From: Rickettsiella endosymbiont of Rhagonycha lignosa
Lineage (GTDB): Bacteria > Pseudomonadota > Gammaproteobacteria > Diplorickettsiales > Diplorickettsiaceae
Length of the DNA stretch: 64,000 nt
Reading direction: 5' to 3'
Assembly (NCBI RefSeq): GCF_964031165.1
Contig: NZ_OZ035011.1
Location: 1,416,001 to 1,480,000 of the forward strand
Made by a program: the position numbers and the translations under genes. Of this stretch, positions 56,955-64,000 are shown piece after piece. Each line of letters begins with the position of its first letter. The first letter of the stretch is position 1. The notes beneath the pieces are model-generated. The model made no database searches. It had not been told where the DNA came from and was given only the letters and a program-made list of their open reading frames with translations.

Positions 56955-57749
56955 TTACGACTTAAGATAATGTAACCAATGACATTGTTTATCCGCTACA
57001 GCCAAAAAATTAGCAATCTGTAGAGAAGATGACATATTATACTGCAATTCCTGGCCTGTATTATCGATAACTAGACCTCCTGCCTCTTTAAGTATGCACT
57101 GCCCTGCGGCTGTGTCCCATTCAAAGGTAGGAGAAAAACGCGGATAAATATCAGCTAAACCTTCAGCCAACCAACAAAATTTTAATGCGCTTCCACAATA
57201 TAATAAATTTAAACTGGAAAATTGAGCTAAAAATTTCTTTAATTCCTCCTTACCGTGTCGACGGCTTATCACCGCGGTGATTGGCTGTTCTTCTTCCCAA
57301 GCTCGGCTAAGTATTATTTTGGGCTGAGCCCGACCTAATTGCTTATAAGCTCCTAGTCCCTTACTAGCAAAATAACAAATATTCTTGGATGGAACAAATA
57401 TAACTCCTAAACTTGGCTTATGCTGCTCGATTAAAGCAATATTAATAGTAAATTCGCCATTTTTATCTAAAAATTCTTTTGTTCCATCCAAAGGATCAAT
57501 TAACCAATATTTCTCCCAGAATCGACGTTTTTGAAAAGATATAGGTATAGATTCTTCAGAAATAATAGGCAAATCAGGGGTTAAATAGCGCAATCCTTGA
57601 CAAATACAATCATGAGAGGCTAAATCTGCGACAGTAATAGGGGATTTATCTGCTTTATATTCAATAGTTAGATCGCGTTGGTAAATATTAAGAATTTGAT
57701 TCCCAGCTTGTTTAGCAAGAGAAACTATATCGTTAAGCAAAGAATTCAT
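56955..57749 (-). CDS. cysQ: 3'(2'),5'-bisphosphate nucleotidase CysQ
   Basis: 264 residues of the inositol monophosphatase superfamily: ISEES, WLIDPLDGTKEFLDKNGEFTINIALI (metal aspartates) and FEWDTAAGQCILKEAGG. CysQ hydrolyses 3'-phosphoadenosine 5'-phosphate left by sulfate assimilation or by ACP modification; the orphan phosphopantetheinyl transferase at 26 kb also yields this product. Divergent from ispD by 67 bases. Other IMPase-type activities are less likely because of the KEF after the DGT motif. Confidence 0.9.
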   Translation of the reverse strand: MNSLLNDIVSLAKQAGNQILNIYQRDLTIEYKADKSPITVADLASHDCICQGLRYLTPDLPIISEESIPISFQKRRFWEKYWLIDPLDGTKEFLDKNGEFTINIALIEQHKPSLGVIFVPSKNICYFASKGLGAYKQLGRAQPKIILSRAWEEEQPITAVISRRHGKEELKKFLAQFSSLNLLYCGSALKFCWLAEGLADIYPRFSPTFEWDTAAGQCILKEAGGLVIDNTGQELQYNMSSSLQIANFLAVADKQCHWLHYLKS

Positions 57750-57816
57750 AAGTTGGCAGTATACAGCTCATTAAGAAAATACAAAAATTTAAACTGTTTA
57801 GGACTTAAACCTAAAA

Positions 57817-58524
57817 ATGAAAGACTCAACTAATTATTTTGCAATAGTACCAGCTGCAGGCGTGGGTAATCGTATGCAAATGGATTTACCTAAACAATAT
57901 ATATCTGTAAATGGAAAAAAAATACTCGAATACACATTAGCTACTTTATTGAACTATCAAAAATTTAAAAAATGTGTTGTGGTTATCAATAAAGAAGACA
58001 AGCATTGGCCAACTCTCCAATTAATCTCACCCCATTTAGTCACAGTTTGGGGAGGAAAAGAACGTTGTCATTCGGTATTTAATGGTTTATTAGCTTTAAA
58101 AAAATTTGCAAAAAAAAATGATTGGGTGTTAGTACATGATGCTGCACGGCCACTTTTGCATCACAACGATATGGATAAGCTAATTATGTATCTGGATAAC
58201 CATCCTGTAGGAGGGCTTTTAGGGTACCCAATAAAGAATACTGTTAAACTCCTTAATAATCAATATCTTGAAACTTTGGATCGAAAAAAATTATGGGTGG
58301 CAGTAACGCCTCAAATGTTTCGCTACCATTGGCTAGTCAACGCACTTGATTCAACTATCAAAAAAAATCAATTCCCTACTGATGAAGCCAATGCAATTGA
58401 GTTATTTGGTCAGCAACCTAAAATGATAGAAGGACGTAGAGATAATATTAAAATGACTGATAAAGAAGATTTGAATTTACTTAATTATTATCTTTCTATT
58501 CGACCTGATCTTTGTCAATCTTAA
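57817..58524 (+). CDS. ispD: 2-C-methyl-D-erythritol 4-phosphate cytidylyltransferase
   Basis: 235 residues: nucleotide-binding AIVPAAGVGNRMQMDLPKQY, VWGGKERCHSVFNGL and VLVHDAARPLL. It makes CDP-methylerythritol in the MEP pathway. In many gammaproteobacteria ispD sits after ftsB and before ispF; here it stands alone, 17 kb from ispF. It is convergent with the ppiD-like gene and complete. Confidence 0.95.
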   Translation: MKDSTNYFAIVPAAGVGNRMQMDLPKQYISVNGKKILEYTLATLLNYQKFKKCVVVINKEDKHWPTLQLISPHLVTVWGGKERCHSVFNGLLALKKFAKKNDWVLVHDAARPLLHHNDMDKLIMYLDNHPVGGLLGYPIKNTVKLLNNQYLETLDRKKLWVAVTPQMFRYHWLVNALDSTIKKNQFPTDEANAIELFGQQPKMIEGRRDNIKMTDKEDLNLLNYYLSIRPDLCQS

Positions 58525-58546
58525 TCTTTTAAATGCACAGTGGTTA

Positions 58547-60004
58547 TTAATTAACTAATTTAGCTTTTTTCAATAAGTTATGTCTATATAGAGCATATTC
58601 CAACTGGCCAAAACTTTTGGCTATTTCTTCACGATAAAGATTTGACGTAGAGTTGGTTGTAAGCTGGTATTTTTCATCGTGAACTGCAATTAACCTAACC
58701 AACGCATAATCTCCTGTTTCCAAGCTAATGCCTTTCATCGGTAATATGCTTGAAATATTCTTATTCGGGGGAGTTAACATAAATGCAGTTTTTACTATAT
58801 CCTTATTTAATTTATTATTATACCGATTAACTTGCTGAATAAACTGCCATTTTAAATTTTTACCCGTGAAACTTATAGGAGTAATGGCAGTTTTTTCTAA
58901 CTTTTTGAGTAAATTCTCTCCAAACTGTTGCGCTTCAGAAATAGCAGTTTGTTGATTCAAAATTACTTTGATTTTTTCTCGCACCTCGTTAAAAGGCTGT
59001 ATACCTGCGGGTTGATATTTTTTGATTCGCAAAACAATGGCGATATTCGGATTAATGTTAATAACCGAACTATTATTTCCTTGCAAAACATCTTGGCTAA
59101 ACGTAGCAGCAATGATTTTTGGAACTTTACTCAATTTTTCTTTTCCCCCATCCCTATCGAAAAAACCTGTGGAATGTATCGTTAAATTCAATTTCTTTGC
59201 TGCGATTGCTAAAGAATCAGGATGGATATAAGTTAAATTGGCTAAGCTAGCTCTATTTTCCAGGAAGGTCTTTTCATCCTTAGAAGAAAGTTGGACATAT
59301 TCAATACTAGCTTGTTCTGGTTGGCTAAAGATTTGTTTATTTTTCAGATAATAAGCGAAAATTTTGGAATCCTGCGGCATGAATTGTTGGTGTAAAAATC
59401 TTGAATGAGGAATAATAAGATATGCAAAATCCCTTTTTTGATGCGTATATTTTACGTAATTGTTGATATCGAGAGGTAAAGCAAATGCGCTTTGTGTAAT
59501 CCCTTGCTGCACCTGGTTAATGAGCAGTGTCTTTTTTATGTCCATTAAAAACTGAAGTTTGGTATAATTTACAGCATGTAACACATCATAAAATTGTTCA
59601 ACAGAAAAACGACCTGCTAATTGAAATGCTGGAATTTGTAATAAAACAGAATCTATTGAAGCCTGACTAATGCGATATTTGGATTGTAACGCTGCTTGAA
59701 ATAAAACTTGTTTGGTTTCCCACTCCTGTAAAGTTTGTTGTCTTAATTGTTCAATCATTTCTTCATTATTAGAAAAATTTTTCCCCAGGCGATCCCGAGC
59801 TTCTTGATAAGCACGTTGATATGCCTTATCAAAATCTCTCTGCAGTAACATTTGACCCGCAATCTTAGCAACTACTTTATTATTTCTTCCTGCATTAAGT
59901 TCTAAATAGCCGTGGATTCCCCATAGAGCAAAAACAATAATTAATAATCCGATTACTGTGCTGGTTATCCAGCCTTGCGTTCTATCACGAATGGATTGCA
60001 ACAT
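58547..60004 (-). CDS. ppiD: PpiD-like periplasmic chaperone lacking the parvulin domain
   Basis: 485 residues (E. coli PpiD 623). One N-terminal span (GWITSTVIGLLIIVFALWG, 11-30) anchors it to the inner membrane, and residues 40-245 are the SurA_N-like chaperone part. Right after EYVQLSSKD (235-243) the sequence moves to LANLTYIHPDSLAIAAKKLNL (254-274), which in full-length PpiD comes after the roughly 100-130 residue rotamase domain. So the parvulin domain is cleanly gone, in frame. The rest of the C-terminal chaperone fold is intact. It lies after hup and the tRNAs, the classic ppiD position, which supports the name. Confidence 0.85.
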   Translation of the reverse strand: MLQSIRDRTQGWITSTVIGLLIIVFALWGIHGYLELNAGRNNKVVAKIAGQMLLQRDFDKAYQRAYQEARDRLGKNFSNNEEMIEQLRQQTLQEWETKQVLFQAALQSKYRISQASIDSVLLQIPAFQLAGRFSVEQFYDVLHAVNYTKLQFLMDIKKTLLINQVQQGITQSAFALPLDINNYVKYTHQKRDFAYLIIPHSRFLHQQFMPQDSKIFAYYLKNKQIFSQPEQASIEYVQLSSKDEKTFLENRASLANLTYIHPDSLAIAAKKLNLTIHSTGFFDRDGGKEKLSKVPKIIAATFSQDVLQGNNSSVININPNIAIVLRIKKYQPAGIQPFNEVREKIKVILNQQTAISEAQQFGENLLKKLEKTAITPISFTGKNLKWQFIQQVNRYNNKLNKDIVKTAFMLTPPNKNISSILPMKGISLETGDYALVRLIAVHDEKYQLTTNSTSNLYREEIAKSFGQLEYALYRHNLLKKAKLVN

Positions 60005-60131
60005 ATTAAGGAAACTTTAGTTTAAATCAATATAAAAAGCTTTTTAACGAAAAAAATAAACTCTAGTGAGAACATTTTATTATTCTAACTTTAATTTACA
60101 TTTACAATTAATATTTAAAATTTTAGAGGAC

Positions 60132-60208
60132 TGGCGGAGTGGACGGGACTCGAACCCGCGACCCCCGGCGTGACAGGCCGGTATTCTAACCAACTGAACT
60201 ACCACTCC
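60132..60208 (-). tRNA. tRNA-Asp(GTC)
   Basis: 77 bases: acceptor GGAGTGG pairs with CCACTCC, D-arm GTTCAGTTGGTTAGAAT, anticodon stem CCGGC/GCCGG around CTGTCAC (anticodon GTC), T-arm GCGGGTTCGAGTCCCG(T), discriminator G and encoded CCA. Confidence 0.97.
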
Positions 60209-60220
60209 CGCAATATATTA

Positions 60221-60296
60221 TGGTGGGTGCTGTAGGGATCGAACCTACGACCCTCGCCTTGTAAGGGCGATGCTCTACCAACTGAGCTAAGCACCC
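60221..60296 (-). tRNA. tRNA-Val(TAC)
   Basis: 76 bases: acceptor GGGTGCT, D-arm GCTCAGTTGGTAGAGC, anticodon stem TCGCC/GGGCGA around CTTACAA (anticodon TAC), GGTTCGATCC T-arm and encoded CCA. It is 12 bases from tRNA-Asp on the same strand, probably one transcript after hup. Confidence 0.97.
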
Positions 60297-60338
60297 TGTT
60301 GAAAGGGACGTCATTCTAAACTTATTTGCAAGATATTG

Positions 60339-60617
60339 CTACCCTTTTTGCACAGCGTCTTTTAATGCCTTCCCTGCTTTAAACGCTACAACATTGCTTG
60401 CCTTAATATGTAAAGATTCTCCTGTCTTAGGATTACGTCCAGTACGTGCTTTACGATGACGAACACAAAGTGTAGCAAATCCAACTAAGCTAACATCTTC
60501 TCCCTTACATAAAGCTGTAGTGATAGAGTCTAAAATTTTTTCTAAAGTCTTTCCTGCAACATTTTTTGGAACTTGGGCAGCTTCCACAATAACGTCAACT
60601 AAATCTGATTTGTTCAT
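60339..60617 (-). CDS. hupB: DNA-binding protein HU
   Basis: 92 residues (usual 90): MNKSDLVDVIVEAAQVPKNVAGKTLEKILDSI, then the DNA-binding arm GFATLCVRHRKARTGRNPKTGESLHIKASNVVAFKAGKALKDAV. Cys at the arm base replaces the more common phenylalanine or glycine (GFGTF). HU packs and bends the chromosome. It sits after lon, as in E. coli and Legionella, so it is named as the beta form by position. Confidence 0.94.
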   Translation of the reverse strand: MNKSDLVDVIVEAAQVPKNVAGKTLEKILDSITTALCKGEDVSLVGFATLCVRHRKARTGRNPKTGESLHIKASNVVAFKAGKALKDAVQKG

Positions 60618-60774
60618 ATACCCTCACAACGGTAAAAATTAAGGCACATACCTTTAAATTGAATTTTAAGCGTCTTGCTATAGATTATAAGTGAACTGTT
60701 TATATCAATAGCGTGAATCCTCTGTCAAGGGAATAAGAGATATAGCTTCACTTAAATTTTTTTCAGTATTGCTG

Positions 60775-60861
60775 CTCAATTTGCAATCTACGACAGGCAA
60801 CGCACTTGGGTGCTTCAGCGACCTTGACAGAAACTTCATTGCTGTAAGTATCTAACGAGTA
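60775..60861 (+). repeat. Dispersed intergenic repeat, copy 2
   Basis: Second copy of the element at 33342-33433: TCAATTTGCAATC, ACTTGGGTGCTT and ATTGCTGTAAGTAT occur in the same order. A small hairpin GCAC-ttgg-GTGC is visible inside (not kept in copy 1). The right end runs about ten bases into the lon 3' end, so an insertion may have reset the lon stop. Confidence 0.6.
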
Positions 60862-63341
60862 TTTGTAGTAGGATTAATTTTTGCTTGATTTTTTTTATCA
60901 ATTAGCTTGATAGGTACAATCATTTTTTTTTCTCGCTTCTTTTTAGCATTAGACTTAACTGAAGCTTTTTCTGGATGTTGTAAAGCAATATCCAGCACTT
61001 GATCTATCCAACGAACGGGATGAATAATTAAACCTTCTTTGATATTTTTTGGAATTTCTTTGAGATCCCGTTTGTTCTCTTCAGGGATAATAACTTCACG
61101 TATCCCCCCACGATGAGCTGCAAGTAATTTTTCTTTTAAACCACCAATTGGCAAAACTTCACCACGTAAAGTTATTTCTCCTGTCATCGCGACATCAGCT
61201 CGTACAGGTACTTTAGTAATTGCAGAAACCAATGCTGTACACATACCTATCCCAGCACTAGGGCCGTCTTTGGGCGTTGCACCTTCAGGAACATGAACAT
61301 GGATATCCTTTTTTTCATAAAAGTGAATAGGAATACCTAAGATTTCAGCACGACTTCGCACCACTGTTAAAGCAGCTTGGATAGACTCCTGCATCACTTC
61401 GCCCAGATGGCCTGTATAACTTGTTTTTCCTTTTCCAGGCACTACTGCCGCTTCAATAGTTAATAAATCACCGCCAACTTCTGTCCAAGCCAAACCACTT
61501 ACTTGACCTACTTGATCATGCTGCTCAACTAATCCGTAACGATACCGCCTTACGCCAAGATATTTTTCTAAGTTATGACTAGTCACAGTAATTGATTTTA
61601 CACTAGGCTTACGCGCAATTTCTGTAACAACTTTCCGACAAGTTTTAGCAATTTCACGTTCAAGACTACGAACACCTGCTTCACGAGTATAATAACGAAT
61701 AATGTCCTGCAATGCGCTTTCAGCCAAAATTAATTCTTTATTTTTTGCTGTAATTTTTAAACCATTCTGAATAAGTTGTTTAGGTAATAAGTGTTGTTTA
61801 GCAATGTTAATTTTTTCATCTTCGGTGTAACCAGGTATACGAATAACTTCCATGCGATCTAACAAAGCTGGAGGAATATTCAAAGTATTTGCCGTGGCTA
61901 TAAATAAAACTTCAGATAAGTCATAACTTACTTCAAGATAATGATCATCGAAAGCGTGGTTTTGTTCAGGATCTAATACTTCAAGTAATGCTGCTGCTGG
62001 GTCCCCCCTAAAATCCATTGCCATTTTATCGATTTCATCAAGCATAAATAGAGGATTCTTGACCCCTACCTTAGCCATTTTTTGCATAATTCGACCAGGC
62101 ATAGAACCAATATAGGTACGACGATGGCCTCTAATTTCTGCTTCATCGCGTACACCACCCAAGGACATACGTACAAATTCACGTCCTATGGCCTCAGCAA
62201 TAGATTGTCCTAAGGATGTTTTTCCAACACCAGGTGGACCTACTAAGCATAAAATTGGACCCTTTAATTTTTTAACCCGTTGATGAACTGCCAAAAACTC
62301 AATAATCCGCTCTTTGACTTTTTCCAAACCATAATGCGCTTCTTGTAGTACTTTTTGCGCTTTGTCTAAATCGTAACGTACCTTGCTGCGTTTATTCCAA
62401 GGAAGAGATAAAATCCAATCTAAATAATTTCGACTTACTGTCGCTTCAGCCGCCATAGGAGACATTGATTTTAATTTATTTAGTTCAGCGATTGATTTAT
62501 CCTTCACCTCTTTAGGCATTTTTGCTTTTTCGATACGTTTTGCAAGATCATCTAGCTCATTCGTAACGCCTTGAGACTCGCCCAGTTCCTTTTGAATCGC
62601 TTTAACCTGTTCATTTAAATAATATTCTCGTTGACTTCTTTCCATTTGCTTTTTAACACGTCCGCGAATACGCTTTTGTATTTGCAATAGATCAATTTCA
62701 CTTTCAAGGAAAGCTAATAATCGTTCTAAACGTTTTTTTAATGGAAAAATTTCGAGTATTTCTTGTTTTTCTTGAATTCTAAGTGCCAAGTGTGCCGCAA
62801 TCATATCGGCCAACCGGCCAGGGTTATCAATGCTCGATAAGGTACTTAAAATTTCTAGAGGGATTTTCTTATTTAACTTAACGTATTGTTCGAATTGACT
62901 TAAAATTGTTCGTGTTAGAACCTCAATCTCTTGATCAGGCTCAACTGAAGGTATACCTACGATTTCAATATCTGCGGCAATATAATCTTTCTCTTGGAAA
63001 AATTGCTTAACTTTACCTCGTTGAGAACCTTCAACCAATACTTTAACAGTGCCATCTTTCAACTCTAGCAATTGTAAAATGGTAGCTATCGTTCCAACTT
63101 GATAAAAATCTTCAATAGTAGGGCTATCTTCAGCTGGGTTTTTTTGTGCAATAAGCAGAACTTTTTTCTCCGCACTGGATTCAGCCATCGCGGCTTCTAA
63201 AGCTTTAATTGACTGCTTTCTACCTACAAATAGCGGTATTACCATATGAGGATAAACTACAACATCTCTTAAAGGGAGCAGCGGAAGCTTCTCTGAAAGT
63301 TTAGAAGTTGCTGTCCCGCCGCCCATTAGTTGCTTTGCCAT
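60852..63341 (-). CDS. lon: ATP-dependent protease Lon
   Basis: 829 residues: LON substrate domain ([23 protein letters not shown]), long helical part, AAA+ with Walker [10 protein letters not shown] and MLDEIDKM, and the protease catalytic Ser-Lys pair in [17 protein letters not shown] and [14 protein letters not shown]. The C-terminal tail after residue 780 is lysine-rich and longer than in E. coli (784 residues). Lon removes damaged and regulatory proteins. It is in the clpX-lon-hup run. The stop lies in the boundary of a dispersed repeat. Confidence 0.96.
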   Translation of the reverse strand: MAKQLMGGGTATSKLSEKLPLLPLRDVVVYPHMVIPLFVGRKQSIKALEAAMAESSAEKKVLLIAQKNPAEDSPTIEDFYQVGTIATILQLLELKDGTVKVLVEGSQRGKVKQFFQEKDYIAADIEIVGIPSVEPDQEIEVLTRTILSQFEQYVKLNKKIPLEILSTLSSIDNPGRLADMIAAHLALRIQEKQEILEIFPLKKRLERLLAFLESEIDLLQIQKRIRGRVKKQMERSQREYYLNEQVKAIQKELGESQGVTNELDDLAKRIEKAKMPKEVKDKSIAELNKLKSMSPMAAEATVSRNYLDWILSLPWNKRSKVRYDLDKAQKVLQEAHYGLEKVKERIIEFLAVHQRVKKLKGPILCLVGPPGVGKTSLGQSIAEAIGREFVRMSLGGVRDEAEIRGHRRTYIGSMPGRIMQKMAKVGVKNPLFMLDEIDKMAMDFRGDPAAALLEVLDPEQNHAFDDHYLEVSYDLSEVLFIATANTLNIPPALLDRMEVIRIPGYTEDEKINIAKQHLLPKQLIQNGLKITAKNKELILAESALQDIIRYYTREAGVRSLEREIAKTCRKVVTEIARKPSVKSITVTSHNLEKYLGVRRYRYGLVEQHDQVGQVSGLAWTEVGGDLLTIEAAVVPGKGKTSYTGHLGEVMQESIQAALTVVRSRAEILGIPIHFYEKKDIHVHVPEGATPKDGPSAGIGMCTALVSAITKVPVRADVAMTGEITLRGEVLPIGGLKEKLLAAHRGGIREVIIPEENKRDLKEIPKNIKEGLIIHPVRWIDQVLDIALQHPEKASVKSNAKKKREKKMIVPIKLIDKKNQAKINPTTNTR

Positions 63342-63361
63342 AAATTCAACCTTTGAAAGAT

Positions 63362-64000
63362 TTACTCGCTACCCGCCGCTATTTCTTTATTATCTAATTC
63401 AATTTCTTTTTCTTGTTTGTAAATCACCAAGGGTTTTGCTCCCTTGCTAACGGTGCTTGCTTCAATAACAATTTTATTTACATTCTGCATAGAAGGCAAT
63501 TCATACATTGTATCTAATAAAACACTTTCTAAGATTGCACGTAAACCTCTTGCGCCTGTTTTACGTTCTAGAGCTCTTCTAGCCACCATTTGTAAAGCGT
63601 CTTCACGAAATTCTAAATCAACGTTGTCCATTTTAAATAATTTGAAATATTGTTTGATCAATGCGTTCTTAGGTTCCTTTAAGATTTGAATTAGCATTTT
63701 TTCATCAAGTTCTTCTAAAGTTGCAATAACAGGTAAACGTCCGATTAGCTCGGGTATAATTCCATATTTAATTAAATCTTCTGATTCAAGCCGATTTAAC
63801 AACGTTGTTAAACTCCTTTTATCCCCTTTGCTGCGTACATCAGCAGAAAATCCAATTCCAGTTTTCTCGGTACGTTCACGAATAATTTTTTCTAGACCGG
63901 AGAAAGTACCACCACAAATAAATAAAATATTAGTAGTATCTATCTGTACTGTCTCTTGATTAGGATGCTTACGTCCCCCTTGCAGAGGCACAGAAGCAAC
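63362..64000 (-). CDS. clpX: ClpX, ATP-dependent protease ATPase subunit (partial)
   Basis: The last 212 residues of ClpX; the gene continues beyond the right edge (the codons before the first in-window Met read VASV, as in [11 protein letters not shown]). Visible: [50 protein letters not shown] (sensor and pore-side elements), and [25 protein letters not shown]. ClpX unfolds substrates for ClpP. lon starts 20 bases after its stop, as usual. Confidence 0.95.
   Translation of the reverse strand, partial: VASVPLQGGRKHPNQETVQIDTTNILFICGGTFSGLEKIIRERTEKTGIGFSADVRSKGDKRSLTTLLNRLESEDLIKYGIIPELIGRLPVIATLEELDEKMLIQILKEPKNALIKQYFKLFKMDNVDLEFREDALQMVARRALERKTGARGLRAILESVLLDTMYELPSMQNVNKIVIEASTVSKGAKPLVIYKQEKEIELDNKEIAAGSE

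Overview
The window looks like chromosome of an AT-rich, host-associated gammaproteobacterium, most likely a member of the Legionellales (Coxiellaceae-like, in the range of Rickettsiella, Diplorickettsia, Coxiella or Legionella). This rests on three things seen here: gammaproteobacterial gene order (alaS-lysC-csrA-tRNA-Ser-tRNA-Arg; rlmE-ftsH-glmM; clpX-lon-hup-tRNA-Val-tRNA-Asp-ppiD), low GC by eye, and several eukaryote-like or effector-like genes dropped between housekeeping genes. The genus is an inference, not a proof.

Layout. 1-3.5 kb: the edge of a methyltransferase, then a non-homologous end-joining operon, Ku followed by LigD split into two genes (phosphoesterase-ligase, and polymerase). 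3.5-8 kb: an accessory patch with a repeat-containing unknown protein, a tRNA-Arg, an Rpn-nuclease tail, a secreted-kinase-like gene, a decayed second tRNA-Arg and tRNA-Ser. 8-15 kb: csrA, lysC, alaS and divergent gyrB. 15-29 kb: ldcA, yggT, a second kinase-like gene, dsbB, an Aquifex-type aconitase, gpsA, the pilB-pilC-pilD pilus assembly cluster, an orphan phosphopantetheinyl transferase, a LexA-fold regulator and PPi-dependent phosphofructokinase. 29-40 kb: mpl, riboflavin genes ribD-ribBA-ribH (no riboflavin synthase alpha gene between them), a ferredoxin-NADP reductase, a large GDSL-type protein, ribF, murJ, ruvX, yqgE, ispF and tRNA-Leu. 40-50 kb: tandem MFS transporters, rlmE, ftsH, glmM (folP absent from its usual place), glmS and comF. 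50-64 kb: a glycine-rich RRM protein, dps, mlaA, trxB, ftsK, mdh, cysQ, ispD, a PpiD homologue without its parvulin domain, two tRNAs, hup, lon and clpX (cut by the window edge).

How it fits together. Most genes serve envelope building (ldcA, mpl, murJ, glmM, glmS, mlaA), flavin and isoprenoid synthesis, DNA topology and repair, and proteostasis. The most interesting signal is regulatory. Three separate effector-like genes (two kinases and the GDSL protein) each carry, just upstream, a 9-2-9 direct repeat close to the PmrA consensus known from Legionella (cTTAATatT-N2-cTTAATatT), each followed 7 bases later by a -10-like hexamer, and each lacks a Shine-Dalgarno sequence. This suggests a co-regulated set of secreted proteins. 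Other points of note are a dispersed repeat of about 90 bases seen in two intergenic regions, and two perfect AT-rich inverted repeats (16 and 21 bp arms).
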